Origin: an uncultured Prevotellaceae bacterium
GTDB taxonomy: Bacteria; Bacteroidota; Bacteroidia; Bacteroidales; Bacteroidaceae
Direction: 5' to 3'
Assembly: GCA_949295905.1 (NCBI GenBank)
Contig: CASFNA010000007.1
Coordinates: 1 to 64,000 of the forward strand
Length of the DNA stretch: 64,000 bases
Positions 35,218 through 44,261 of the stretch are shown here, in pieces; the stretch's first letter is position 1; every line of letters starts with the position of its first letter. Below the pieces are notes generated by a model, which was not told the DNA's origin, searched no databases, and saw only the letters and a list, made by a program, of their open reading frames with translations. Both the position numbers and the translations under genes were made by a program.

Positions 35218-35294
35218 TTTTTTCCCGAATAATTTTAGGCTTGCAGGGCCAATGATTCCAATGGGGTTAATACACCAAGGTTACGGATTGCTTA

Positions 35295-35483
35295 TTATTG
35301 CTTGTCAAGTATCTTCTTTATTTCCTCATCGGTCTTTACCAGCTTGTCTTTGCAAAGCTTGATTAGTCGCTGGGCCGTCTTAAGCTGCTGCGACAGACTG
35401 TCGATGTCGAGTTCATCGTTTTCCATCTTTTTTACTATGTCTTCAAGTTGCTTTATCGCAGCCTCATAGGTGTTTTCTTTCAT
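35295..35483 (-). CDS. xseB: Exodeoxyribonuclease VII small subunit
   Basis: A 62-residue helical protein (YEAAIKQLEDIVKKMENDEL; LSQQLKTAQRLIKLCKDKL) matching XseB, which binds the large subunit to form the ssDNA exonuclease. It is 60 nt downstream of xseA on the same strand; the gap has GGAGAACCTGGGAAAAACAG-type words. Confidence 0.9.
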   Translation of the reverse strand: MKENTYEAAIKQLEDIVKKMENDELDIDSLSQQLKTAQRLIKLCKDKLVKTDEEIKKILDKQ

Positions 35484-35543
35484 ATGATTTTGAGTTTTGG
35501 GTTATGTAAAAACTTGGAGAACCTGGGAAAAACAGGAGAATAC

Positions 35544-36917
35544 CTATTCCCGTTTACTTGTTACAACAGACTTTGCACGCCCTCTTCCGAACAGTGTTTC
35601 TATTACGTCGCCGTCCTTCAATGCCGCCGATAAGCGCACGGCGCGGCCATTATGCAATGTTATTGAATATCCGCGCCTGAGCAAATGAGCAGGATTTTGC
35701 GCCTCTGCACGCTGTGACAGCAGCTCGAGACGGTGGTTTTCAGCAAGCAGCCGGCGCTCCACCGCCGGAACCAAAACCGACGACAGGCGGTCAAGACGTG
35801 CGCCTTGCGACATCAAGGCACGCCTTACGGCCATACCGAGCCTTGCCGACAGGCCGTCAACCAGCGCACGCTGGCGTGCACTTGCCAAGGAGAACAACGT
35901 TGGTATGCGCTCCGCTGCACGGGCGAGTCGCATTCGCTCGAAGTCCATGCGGCGGCCTACGGTGGCAAAGATAACGTCGCGGGCGCGGTCAACACGCTCC
36001 AAGGTACGTTTAAGATTGTCAACAAGCAAAGCAGCGGCGGCCGTCGGGGTCTTAGCCCGTGTATGCGCCACCATGTCTACCACGGCCTCGTCGCGCTCGT
36101 GGCCGATGCCCGTTATTACGGGCAAGGGAAAATTGGCAACGTTTTCGGAAAGTTCAAGCGAATCGAAGGCTGACAGGTCGCTCGTAGCCCCTCCGCCGCG
36201 GATTATTACCACGCAGTCATACTCCTCGGCGGCGGCATTCACCGCGTTGAGGGCGTCAATGATGCTCCGCGCAGTGCGCTCGCCCTGCATGACGGCAGGA
36301 AAGAGCGTAACCTTAAACGCAAAACCGAACTGGTTGGTGTCAAGCTGGTTGCAGAAGTCGCCGTAACCTGCCGCCGTCTCGCTGGAAATCACGGCTATAC
36401 TTTGTGCGAAAGGCGGAAGGGCGAGCTGCTTGTTGAGGTCGAACACGCCTTCTTCTTTCAGCCGGCGGATTACTTCCTGACGGCGGCGCGCCATGTCGCC
36501 GAGGGTGAACGTAGGGTCAATGTCTGTCACTATCCACGAGAAACCGTAGTTTTCATGAAACTGTGCGTGCACCTTCAGCAGCACCTTCATGCCCGCACTT
36601 ATGCACTGCCCGGTGACGCGCTCGAAGTGGGGACGCACCAGCGTCCACGCCGAACGCCAGCACTTGGCCGAAGCGCGCGCCACAGGCGTTACGCCGTCGG
36701 GGCCTTTCTGCACAAGCTCCATGTAGCAATGTCCGCCACACTCGCGCACCTCCGACAGCTCCGCCTCCACCCAATAGTCGCCAGGCAGTGTCAGTTCGAC
36801 GGCCTCGCGGACAAGGGAGTTAAGCTCAAGGAGAGAGAGAGTCCCACACCGACCCTCCCGACGGGAGGGTTCTTGACTGGCTTTATCGGGTGTAAAAAGA
36901 GTATCTTGATATTTCAT
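35544..36917 (-). CDS. xseA: Exodeoxyribonuclease VII large subunit with repeat-encoded N-terminal insert
   Basis: A 457-residue nuclease that degrades single-stranded DNA. I use the ATG at 36917. The OB fold starts at about 27 (LSLLELNSLVREAVELTLPG), and the catalytic domain has IAVISSETAAGYGDFCNQL, VVIIRGGGATSDLSAFDSL and ITGIGHERDEAVVDMVAHTR. Residues 16-28 (EPSRREGRCGTLS) are encoded by the left arm of repeat E3, in frame, just ahead of the OB fold. The insert is Arg/Glu-rich and likely a tolerated extension. xseB follows. Confidence 0.92.
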   Translation of the reverse strand: MKYQDTLFTPDKASQEPSRREGRCGTLSLLELNSLVREAVELTLPGDYWVEAELSEVRECGGHCYMELVQKGPDGVTPVARASAKCWRSAWTLVRPHFERVTGQCISAGMKVLLKVHAQFHENYGFSWIVTDIDPTFTLGDMARRRQEVIRRLKEEGVFDLNKQLALPPFAQSIAVISSETAAGYGDFCNQLDTNQFGFAFKVTLFPAVMQGERTARSIIDALNAVNAAAEEYDCVVIIRGGGATSDLSAFDSLELSENVANFPLPVITGIGHERDEAVVDMVAHTRAKTPTAAAALLVDNLKRTLERVDRARDVIFATVGRRMDFERMRLARAAERIPTLFSLASARQRALVDGLSARLGMAVRRALMSQGARLDRLSSVLVPAVERRLLAENHRLELLSQRAEAQNPAHLLRRGYSITLHNGRAVRLSAALKDGDVIETLFGRGRAKSVVTSKRE

Positions 36918-37017
36918 CTTGCAAGAAATTATTGACGAATACCAGAAAAACGGGAAAGCAAAAAGACAACATAACAATCAGAACTCCCTCCCCTCGGGAG
37001 GGCCGGGGTGGGGCTTT
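36838..37017. repeat. Inverted repeat pair E3, left arm inside xseA
   Basis: Left arm about 36838-36871 (CCCACACCGACCCTCCCGAC then GGGAGGG) lies within codons 16-28 of xseA; right arm 36983-37017 (CTCCCTCCCCTCGGGAGGGC and on) lies just after the protease gene's stop. The xseA start codon is between the arms. Confidence 0.8.
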
Positions 37018-37023
37018 AATTTC

Positions 37024-38427
37024 TCATTCCTTCCCCATTTCATACGCTTTCCAGAAATCCGGTATGCCGTAACCATAGATATTGTCGGGCGCGGCGGTGT
37101 TGTCGGCACACTTTCGGATAAGCCTTACCATGTCAGAGGCTGTCTTGCCGGGCAACGCCTGCCAAAGACATGCGGCCAGTCCGGCAATGAGCGGCGTGGA
37201 GAACGACGTGCCCACATCTTTTATTATTGTGCCACGCCCGGTGATGACGGCCGTAGGACTGCCCTGCGCCATGATGTCGGGCTTCACGCGTCCGTCGGCC
37301 GTAGGGCCTATGCTGCTGAACGTTGCGTTGCGCCTGTCGGGCGTAACGGCACCCACGGTTATTATGTTGTCTGCATCGGCAGGCACGTTGATTTTCTTCC
37401 ATGACGCCATGCCGTCGTTGCCTGCGCTGTTGACGAGCAGTATGCCCTTGGCGGCAAGCATCGACGCGGAGCGCGATATTAGGGCGGTATGGCCGTCGAG
37501 CTGGCTGTATGTGTAATTGTCTGCCGGATTGTCAAACGAATGGAAGCCCAGCGAACTGCTTATTATGTCAACGCCTACGCTGTCGGCAAACTCGGCCGCA
37601 GCGGCCCAATAGTCCTCCTCGGCGAGGCTTTCGGTATATCCGTCCTCACATCGCAACAGCCAATAAGACGCCTCCGGGGCCGCCCCAACGAACTTGCCCG
37701 GCACGTTGACAGCCATCACCGAGAGCACCTTTGTACCGTGGTCCATCTCCTTGAATACGCTTTCCGAGCGCGGCACCACGAAGTCTGCCGTGCCCACAAC
37801 ACGCGCTTCCTTCAAGCACGGTATGCGGTCGGCGTTCATGAAGCCGCCGTCGAGCACGGCGATTGTAATGCCACGGCCGCGGTAACCACGGTTGTGCAAC
37901 TGCTCTCCGCCAACCATTTCGGTCTGTCCGAGCGTCACCCCGTAAGGGCTTTGCTCCACGGTCTCCCAGCTGTTGAACTCCGTATGGAACCTCGCACGGG
38001 GCGGAGCGGAGTCGATGGAGTCGGGAGATGTCCACACTTTGCGCACCGACTTGACGCAGCCGAGCAGCGCAACGCTCTTAAGTTTCGACAGATGGCGGCT
38101 GCGCACGAGCACGGTGTTGTTCCATTTGCTGCTGCTTACCACATCAACCCCCATTGAACGGATTTCGTTCACGTAAGCAGGATTGACGGGAAGGTCGGTC
38201 GAGTCTAGCCGCAGATGCTGGCGGTTGCGCCGCTCCAAGGCCTTCTTTGAGAGAAAATCGTCAGGCCGGCCAAGGCTGTAAGGCGTACCGTGCTTGTCTT
38301 TCAGCTCCACGCGGAACATATATGTCCTGCCTCCCGGATATTTCACCTTGAGCGCATTCCCGCCCGTCCGCGCGCCGACAACGGCGGCGAAGGCAAATAA
38401 TAACAACGTTGACAATAACGGCTTCAC
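37024..38427 (-). CDS. Secreted subtilisin-like (S8) serine protease
   Basis: A 467-residue S8 protease. The promoter at 38455-38484 lies inside the longest frame, so the start must be downstream; I choose GTG at 38427, which gives a signal peptide (KPLLSTLLLFAFAAVVGA). Catalytic residues are visible: Asp in GITIAVLDGGF (about 195), His in EMDHGTKVLSVMA (about 235), Ser in VGTSFSTPLIAGL (about 410). A propeptide-like region of about 150 residues comes first. GTG at 38436 is the alternative start. Probably periplasmic or surface-located; no T9SS tail seen. Confidence 0.88.
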   Translation of the reverse strand: MKPLLSTLLLFAFAAVVGARTGGNALKVKYPGGRTYMFRVELKDKHGTPYSLGRPDDFLSKKALERRNRQHLRLDSTDLPVNPAYVNEIRSMGVDVVSSSKWNNTVLVRSRHLSKLKSVALLGCVKSVRKVWTSPDSIDSAPPRARFHTEFNSWETVEQSPYGVTLGQTEMVGGEQLHNRGYRGRGITIAVLDGGFMNADRIPCLKEARVVGTADFVVPRSESVFKEMDHGTKVLSVMAVNVPGKFVGAAPEASYWLLRCEDGYTESLAEEDYWAAAAEFADSVGVDIISSSLGFHSFDNPADNYTYSQLDGHTALISRSASMLAAKGILLVNSAGNDGMASWKKINVPADADNIITVGAVTPDRRNATFSSIGPTADGRVKPDIMAQGSPTAVITGRGTIIKDVGTSFSTPLIAGLAACLWQALPGKTASDMVRLIRKCADNTAAPDNIYGYGIPDFWKAYEMGKE

Positions 38428-38454
38428 TAACGTCACGATTTCTTTTTTAACCTG

Positions 38455-38484
38455 CAAAGATAATGCAAGTTGAGTGCAATACAA
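38455..38484 (-). promoter_or_regulatory. Promoter of the S8 protease gene
   Basis: Minus strand: TTG (38482-38484), 19 nt, TATCTTTG (38455-38462). It fixes the translation start to the GTG codons at 38436 or 38427. Confidence 0.75.
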
Positions 38485-38629
38485 AATAAAACCGAGAGAA
38501 ACGAGGATTTATTTTTATTGCCGAAACGCAGCTTATCTTATCCAAAGATAATGATTGCAAGGCGAAATGCAAAATAAATGTGGACGAAACGAAATTTTAT
38601 TTTCATTCAAACATAAAAACACGGTTACG

Positions 38630-38843
38630 GAAAGGCCGTCCAGACAAGACGTTTCAACGGCGTAAACGACACGTCAGGACGGCTGAAAAGAGTCGCTGTA
38701 ACGGCTCTTTCAAGACGCATCGGCGGCAGACTTGTAAGTGTCTGATTACCAACGCCTTTCCAATATGCCATCTTTCGGTCTGCGAAAGGTGGCCTTTCAG
38801 CGTGTAAAAGACGGCCTTTTGCACGGTAAAAGACCGCCTTTTG
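38630..38843. repeat. GACGGCCTTTT-family palindromic mosaic, copy R5 (long)
   Basis: About 210 nt of related words: AAAGGCCGTCCAGAC, GTCAGGACGGCTGAAAAG, AAAGGTGGCCTTTCAGCG, AAAAGACGGCCTTTTGC, AAAAGACCGCCTTTTG. It lies between the divergent protease and LUD genes and is interrupted on its right by the element at 38844-39120. No gene is visible in 38485-39196. Confidence 0.8.
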
Positions 38844-39120
38844 GGTTCATCCGCAGTTTGCTTGGATAGTATAAAAACATTTATTCCTCGTTTATCATTC
38901 TTACTTATGGCTACATCCTGATATAATCCAGGCAGTCGGTAACCGTCATTTCGCGCTCCGACGCGGAATCCAGAAAACATATAGAACTCCAAACGATATT
39001 GGCTGTATACACTGGATTCCGCGTCGGAGCGCGGAATGACGATTACCGACAGCCTGGCTTATAGCAAAGAGTATTCGTTAATATGCTTAATATTCCATCC
39101 AAACAAACTGCGGATGAACC
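38844..39120. mobile_element. MITE-like element with nested inverted repeats
   Basis: Outer terminal arms are perfect 17 bp complements: GGTTCATCCGCAGTTTG (38844-38860) and CAAACTGCGGATGAACC (39104-39120), with looser pairing further in. Inner arms of 46 nt (38928-38973 and 39012-39057) match at 43 positions and contain GGATTCCGCGTCGGAGCGCG. CCGCCTTTTG occurs directly on both sides (38834-38843 and 39119-39128), like a target duplication. No reading frame inside, so any transposase acts in trans. Classification is inference. Confidence 0.6.
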
Positions 39121-39196
39121 GCCTTTTGCAAAACCCGGTAACGTTAAACATGGCTACATTTATCACGCAACACACTCGAAATGGCGAAAAAATAAG

Positions 39197-39204
39197 TAAC
39201 TTTG
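39197..39204 (+). promoter_or_regulatory. -7 box of the LUD-domain gene
   Basis: TAACTTTG at 39197-39204, about 40 nt before the ATG at 39243. No TTG at -33. Confidence 0.5.
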
Positions 39205-39242
39205 CACTCATATTAGTCAAGGAAACAAATACAAAACACATT

Positions 39243-39878
39243 ATGACTCCAAAGGAAATACGCAACCAACGGCTTGCCGAGAAGATGCTCAAAAACCTGA
39301 AAAGGCGCAACTTCGAGGCCATATACTGCCCCACGGCGGCCGAAGCCGTGGAGCGAGTGTCGGCTATGATACCCGACGGCAGCTCCGTATCATGGGGCGG
39401 CTCTATGACCATACGCGACATGGGGCTTACCGAAGCACTGCACAAGCGCGACCTGAAACTGCTCGACCGCGACCTTGCCGCCGACCGCGACGAGGCGCAG
39501 CGCATATACCGCGAGGCGTTTTCGGTCGACTTCTACCTGACGAGCGCCAACGCAATAAGCGAGGACGGCGTTGTGGTGAACATCGACGGTAACGGCAACC
39601 GCGTGGCCGCCATCACCTTCGGGCCTAAGAAGGTAATCCTCGTTGTGGGGCTTAACAAGGTGGCGCAGGACGTGAACGCAGCCCTCGCACGCGCCCGTTC
39701 GACGGCCAGCCCAATAAACGCGGCACGCTTCGACATCAAGACTCCGTGCCAAGTTGACGGCGTATGCCACAACTGCAACTCGCCAGAAAGCATCTGCAAC
39801 TACATCCACTTCATGCGCAACTCCCATCCGGCAGGCCGACACACGGTGGTGCTGGTGGGCGAAGACTTGGGGTATTAG
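39243..39878 (+). CDS. LUD-domain protein (lactate utilisation LutC-like)
   Basis: A 211-residue protein of the LUD/DUF162 family (RRNFEAIYCPTAAEAVERVS; SVSWGGSMTIRDMGLTEAL; FYLTSANAISEDGVVVNIDG NGNRVAAITFGPKKVILV, split here; VDGVCHNCNSPESICNYIHF). I use the ATG at 39243, after the promoter. The C-terminal CHNCNSPESIC is seen in stand-alone LUD proteins of anaerobes. No LutA or LutB partner is nearby, so lactate oxidation is not implied. Confidence 0.85.
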   Translation: MTPKEIRNQRLAEKMLKNLKRRNFEAIYCPTAAEAVERVSAMIPDGSSVSWGGSMTIRDMGLTEALHKRDLKLLDRDLAADRDEAQRIYREAFSVDFYLTSANAISEDGVVVNIDGNGNRVAAITFGPKKVILVVGLNKVAQDVNAALARARSTASPINAARFDIKTPCQVDGVCHNCNSPESICNYIHFMRNSHPAGRHTVVLVGEDLGY

Positions 39879-39880
39879 GA

Positions 39881-39992
39881 ATTTAAGAGTTAAGAATTAA
39901 GAGTTAAGAAAATATGGCTTGTCGGCAATTTTCTTAACTCTTAATTCTTAACTCTTAATTAAACAGAAACTCTTAATTCTTAACTCTTAACT
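39881..39992. repeat. Inverted word-repeat pair A2 with a duplicated right arm
   Basis: Left arm about 39881-39913 (TTAAGAGTTAAGAATTAAGA), right arm about 39928-39960 (TTCTTAACTCTTAATTCTTA), and a second copy of the right arm at about 39969-39992. It fills the gap between the LUD gene and topB. Confidence 0.85.
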
Positions 39993-39999
39993 TACATAA

Positions 40000-42045
40000 A
40001 TGATTGTCTGCATCGCCGAGAAACCAAGCGTGGCGCGCGACATAGCGCGCATACTGGGCGCAACGGCCTCACACAAGGGCTACATCGAGGGCAACGGCTA
40101 CCAGGTGACATGGACTTTCGGTCACTTGTGCACGCTCAAGGAGCCTGACGACTACACCCCAATGTGGAAGCGGTGGTCGCTCGGCTCGCTGCCGATGATA
40201 CCCCAACGCTTCGGAATAAAACTCATAGAAGACAAGGGAGTGGCCGAACAGTTTGCCGTAATAGAACGCCTGATGCAGGCCGCCGACGGCATAATAAACT
40301 GCGGCGACGCCGGACAGGAGGGTGAACTCATCCAGCGGTGGGTGATGCAGAAGGCGCAGGCCAAGTGCCCCGTGAAGCGCCTGTGGATTTCGTCGATGAC
40401 CGACGAGGCCATACGCGACGGCTTCAACACGCTGAAAGACCAGGAGGAGTACAAGCCCCTGTACCTTGCCGGGCTTAGCCGGGCCATAGGCGACTGGCTG
40501 CTTGGCATGAACGCCACACGCCTGTACACGCTGAAGTACGGGCAAAACCGCCAAGTGCTCTCCGTAGGACGCGTACAAACGCCCACCCTCGCGCTCATCG
40601 TGAACCGTCAGAAGGAGATTGACAACTTCAAGCCCGAGCCTTACTGGGTGCTCTCAACGGTGTACCGCGACACACTGTTCACCGCCACCAAGGGCAAGTT
40701 TACAAGCAAGGAGGAGGGCGAACAGTCGTTCGCCAAAATCGAAGGAAAGCCTTTCACCGTGACCGACGTGCAGAAGAAGGCCGGCAAGGAAGCGCCGCCA
40801 CACCTCTACGACCTGACCTCGCTTCAGGTGGACTGCAACAAGAAGTTCTCCATGAGCGCGGAGACCACGCTCAACGTAATCCAATCCCTTTACGAAAAAA
40901 AGCTGACTACATACCCCCGTGTGGACACGCAATACCTCAGCGACGACATCTATCCAAAGTGCGCCGCCACCCTCCGTGGGCTGCGCGGATATGAAACGTA
41001 CACGCAACCACTGGCAGGCAAGCCCCTGCCAAAGAGCAAAAAGGTGTTCGACACGTCGAAAGTGACCGACCACCACGCCATCATACCTACCGGCGTTCCT
41101 GCCCAAAGCCTTACCGACTTGGAGCGAAACGTCTACGACCTTATCGCCCGCCGCTTCATCAGCGTGTTCTATCCTGACTGCAAGTTCTCCACAACCACCG
41201 CCACAGGGCGCGTGGACGATGTGGAGTTTAAAGTTTCCGGCAAGCAAATACTTGACCCGGGATGGCGCGTGCTGTACGCGAAAGACACGCCGCAGGACGA
41301 CACCGACAACGCCAACCGCCAAGACGAAGAGCGCACTCTGCCTGCCTTCACCAAAGGAGAGAGCGGTCCCCACAAGCCTACGCTTACCGAGAAGTGGACC
41401 ACTCCGCCCCCGTACTACACCGAGGCGACGCTGCTGCGCGCTATGGAGACGGCCGGAAAGTTCGTAGACGACGAGGAACTGCGCGCCGCCTTGAAGGAGA
41501 ACGGCATCGGAAGGCCGTCGTCGAGGGCGAACATCATCGAAACCTTGTTCAAAAGACATTACATAAGGCGCGAACGCAAGCGCATAGTGGCCACGCCTAC
41601 GGGCATCGAACTCATCGGAATAATCAAGGAAGAACTGCTTAAAAGCTGCGAACTGACGGGCATTTGGGAGAAGAAGCTGCGCGACATTGAACACAAGAAA
41701 TACGATGCCGGGCAGTTCATCGACGAACTGAAGCAGCAAATCACCACCATTGTGAACGATGTGCTGGCCGACAACAGCAACCGCCACGTAACCGTAACTA
41801 CCGACGACGACCTGAAGAAAAAGGCCAAGAAGAAGGCCGCAACACCACGCCCCAAGGCGCAAGGCACGGCAAAACCCGACAAGGCAAAGCCCAAACATGA
41901 GGCGCAGACACTGCCAGCCGACGACTCCATCATAGGCCGCGCCTGCCCCGTATGCGGCGAAGGCCACATAATAAAAGGCAAAACGGCCTACGGATGCGAC
42001 CGCTGGCGCAATGGCTGCACATTCCGCCTGCCGTTCAAGCAATAA
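40000..42045 (+). CDS. topB: DNA topoisomerase III
   Basis: A 681-residue type IA topoisomerase. The Toprim start is IVCIAEKPSVARDIARILGA, with GHLCTL, the acidic NCGDAGQEGELIQRW, and the active-site Tyr in KLTTYPRVDTQYLSDD at about 307. The gate region has NGIGRPSSRANIIETL. A Lys-rich linker leads to a C-terminal zinc-finger-like end (CPVCGEGHIIKGKTAYGCDR). It unlinks single strands and may help resolve recombination products. Such copies can be conjugative, but here the neighbours are chromosomal. Confidence 0.93.
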   Translation: MIVCIAEKPSVARDIARILGATASHKGYIEGNGYQVTWTFGHLCTLKEPDDYTPMWKRWSLGSLPMIPQRFGIKLIEDKGVAEQFAVIERLMQAADGIINCGDAGQEGELIQRWVMQKAQAKCPVKRLWISSMTDEAIRDGFNTLKDQEEYKPLYLAGLSRAIGDWLLGMNATRLYTLKYGQNRQVLSVGRVQTPTLALIVNRQKEIDNFKPEPYWVLSTVYRDTLFTATKGKFTSKEEGEQSFAKIEGKPFTVTDVQKKAGKEAPPHLYDLTSLQVDCNKKFSMSAETTLNVIQSLYEKKLTTYPRVDTQYLSDDIYPKCAATLRGLRGYETYTQPLAGKPLPKSKKVFDTSKVTDHHAIIPTGVPAQSLTDLERNVYDLIARRFISVFYPDCKFSTTTATGRVDDVEFKVSGKQILDPGWRVLYAKDTPQDDTDNANRQDEERTLPAFTKGESGPHKPTLTEKWTTPPPYYTEATLLRAMETAGKFVDDEELRAALKENGIGRPSSRANIIETLFKRHYIRRERKRIVATPTGIELIGIIKEELLKSCELTGIWEKKLRDIEHKKYDAGQFIDELKQQITTIVNDVLADNSNRHVTVTTDDDLKKKAKKKAATPRPKAQGTAKPDKAKPKHEAQTLPADDSIIGRACPVCGEGHIIKGKTAYGCDRWRNGCTFRLPFKQ

Positions 42046-42072
42046 AAAACGGGATTTCAAGTTATTATAGAC

Positions 42073-44139
42073 GTGAAGACATCTATATATATAATAATGT
42101 GCGGCTTGGCACTGCTCGCCTCATCGTGCGGTGCCGACCATTACATGAAAAAGGGCGAGAAGTCTCTCGCCGTAGGCGAATATTTCGATGCGGCGGAATA
42201 CTTCAAGATAGCGTACAACAAGACTCCGTCAAAGGAAAGGGCCAAACGCGGACAGCGCGCGGCCAAGCTCGCCTACTGCTACGACCGCATAAACTCCAAC
42301 GCAAAGGCAATAGCCGCATACCGAAACGTAATAAGATACAAGCAGGACAGCATCGACACCCACCTAAAACTGGCGCGTCTGCTGATGAAGGCGGCCAGCT
42401 ACAAGGAGGCGGCAAAGGAGTACCAGCTCGTTCTTGACACCCTCCCCGGCAACGAACTGGCCAAGACCGGCCTGCTCGCGGCACAGACTGCACAGGCCGA
42501 AAAGGAAGCAGGCTCACGATACATAGTAAAGAAGATGGACATATTCAACTCGCGACGGGCAGACTATTCGCCAATGCTTTTCGGCGACGAGTACGACCAG
42601 CTCTATTTCACTTCAACCCGAAACGAGGCACAGGGAGACGAACTTAGCGGCATAACGGGAACGAAGAACGGCGACATATTTTATTCGCAAAAGGACGAAA
42701 AAGGCAAATGGCAACGGCCGGAGACCATCGAAAGCGGCCTGAACTCCGAATATGACGAGGGTGCCTGCTGCTTTACGCCCGACCAAAGGGAAATGTATCT
42801 CACGCAATGTGTCACCGACCCGAGCTATCCGCGGTATGCGACCATCGTGACGTCGAGCCGCGCCGACGCGGCATGGGGCAAGCCAAAGCCGCTTGAACTG
42901 ACGCGCGACACGCTGTCGAGCTACGCCCATCCGGCAATATCTCCTGACGGGCAGTGGCTCTACTTCACGTCAGACATGCCCGGAGGCAAGGGCGGTCTCG
43001 ACATCTGGCGCGTCCGCCTGACCTCCGCCGGGCTTGGAGGCGTGGAGAATTTGGGCGAGCCTATCAACACGGAAGGCGACGAGATGTTTCCCACATTCCG
43101 CCCGAACGGCGACCTGTACTTCTCATCCGACGGGCACAAAGGCCTCGGCGGACTTGACATATACATAGCCAAGGCCGACCCGAAGACGGGGCGCGTCAAG
43201 CTGGAACACCCCGGCTATCCGCTCAACTCGCAGGGAGACGACTTCGGAATGACGTTTGAAGGGCCTCATAACCGCGGCTTCTTCTCCTCCAACCGGGGTG
43301 ATGCACGCGGCTACGACCACATCTACAGCTTCGAGAAACCAGAGATAATACAGACCGTAAAGGGCTGGGTCTACGAGATGGAAGGCTACGAACTGCCCGA
43401 AGCCTTGGTGTACATGGTGGGCAGCGACGGCACCAACCTGAAGCTGAGCGTCAAGATGGACGGCTCGTTTACGCAGGTAATACAGCCCGGCGTTGACTAC
43501 ATCATGCTGGCCACATGCAAAGGTTTCCTCAACCACAAGGAGGAACTCCGCGTAGAGCCTGTGCAGGAATCAAAGGAATATGTGCTGCAATTTCCCTTGG
43601 CGTCAATCCGCGTTCCCGTACTCATAGACAACATATTCTACGACTTCGACAAGTATTCGCTGCGCCCGGAATCGACCGCCGCGCTCGACGAACTCGTGAA
43701 ACTGCTCAACGAGAACCCCAACGTAACCATCGAACTGAGCGCGCACTGCGACTACAAAGGCAGCGCGGAGTATAACAAGACGCTGTCGCAACGCAGGGCG
43801 GAGGCCGTGGTAAACTACCTGACGGAGCACGGAATAGCCCGTGACAGGCTGTCGCCCGTAGGCTACGGCAAGGAGAAACCGAAGACCATACGCAAAAAAC
43901 TGACCGAGAAATACCCGTGGCTGAAAGAGGGAGACGTGCTGACCGAGGACTTCATAAAGAAGCTCGACCCCGAGAAACAGGAAATATGCAACCAGCTGAA
44001 CCGCCGCACGGAGTTCATAGTGCTGCGCATCACATACGGCATGTACGACGAGAAGGGCAACCTGAAGAACCCTCCGCAACCACAAAAGACTGAAAGCGAA
44101 AGTACGGACGACGACGGTTTTTACTTCGACTTCGAGTAA
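42073..44139 (+). CDS. porE: PorE-like lipoprotein: TPR, PD40 propeller, CRD, OmpA domain
   Basis: A 688-residue lipoprotein starting with GTG at 42073 (signal MKTSIYIIMCGLALLASSC, Cys at the lipobox). Parts in order: TPRs at about 25-150, a PD40 beta-propeller at about 160-420 (YFTSTRNEAQGDELSG; ISPDGQWLYFTSDMPGGKGG LDIWRV, split here; LYFSSDGHKGLGGLDIYIA), a carboxypeptidase-regulatory-like domain at about 430-515, and a C-terminal OmpA peptidoglycan-binding domain (DFDKYSLRPESTAALDELVK; IELSAHCDYKGSAEYNKTLS QRRAEAV, split here). This domain order matches PorE, which anchors the T9SS to peptidoglycan. It fits the T9SS cargo at 771. Confidence 0.75.
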   Translation: MKTSIYIIMCGLALLASSCGADHYMKKGEKSLAVGEYFDAAEYFKIAYNKTPSKERAKRGQRAAKLAYCYDRINSNAKAIAAYRNVIRYKQDSIDTHLKLARLLMKAASYKEAAKEYQLVLDTLPGNELAKTGLLAAQTAQAEKEAGSRYIVKKMDIFNSRRADYSPMLFGDEYDQLYFTSTRNEAQGDELSGITGTKNGDIFYSQKDEKGKWQRPETIESGLNSEYDEGACCFTPDQREMYLTQCVTDPSYPRYATIVTSSRADAAWGKPKPLELTRDTLSSYAHPAISPDGQWLYFTSDMPGGKGGLDIWRVRLTSAGLGGVENLGEPINTEGDEMFPTFRPNGDLYFSSDGHKGLGGLDIYIAKADPKTGRVKLEHPGYPLNSQGDDFGMTFEGPHNRGFFSSNRGDARGYDHIYSFEKPEIIQTVKGWVYEMEGYELPEALVYMVGSDGTNLKLSVKMDGSFTQVIQPGVDYIMLATCKGFLNHKEELRVEPVQESKEYVLQFPLASIRVPVLIDNIFYDFDKYSLRPESTAALDELVKLLNENPNVTIELSAHCDYKGSAEYNKTLSQRRAEAVVNYLTEHGIARDRLSPVGYGKEKPKTIRKKLTEKYPWLKEGDVLTEDFIKKLDPEKQEICNQLNRRTEFIVLRITYGMYDEKGNLKNPPQPQKTESESTDDDGFYFDFE

Positions 44140-44261
44140 ACCGTCACTCCATACACAAAAAGCCGGGGAACAAAGGTATAAAGAACGACGTTTATGAATT
44201 GGCAAAACGACGGTATTTGCACCTTTGCTTTCCGGCTAAATATTTCCAAACAACGGCGCAA

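Noticed and set aside
39036-39242. Longer N-terminus of the LUD protein from 39036
   Set aside because: It runs through the inverted-repeat element and upstream of the -7 box at 39197.
40000-42045. topB as evidence of an integrative conjugative element
   Set aside because: No tra, mob or integrase genes are nearby and its neighbours are chromosomal.
40654-42060. 468-codon open frame antisense to topB
   Set aside because: topB is certain on the other strand; high third-position GC keeps the complementary frame open. The translation shows no family features.
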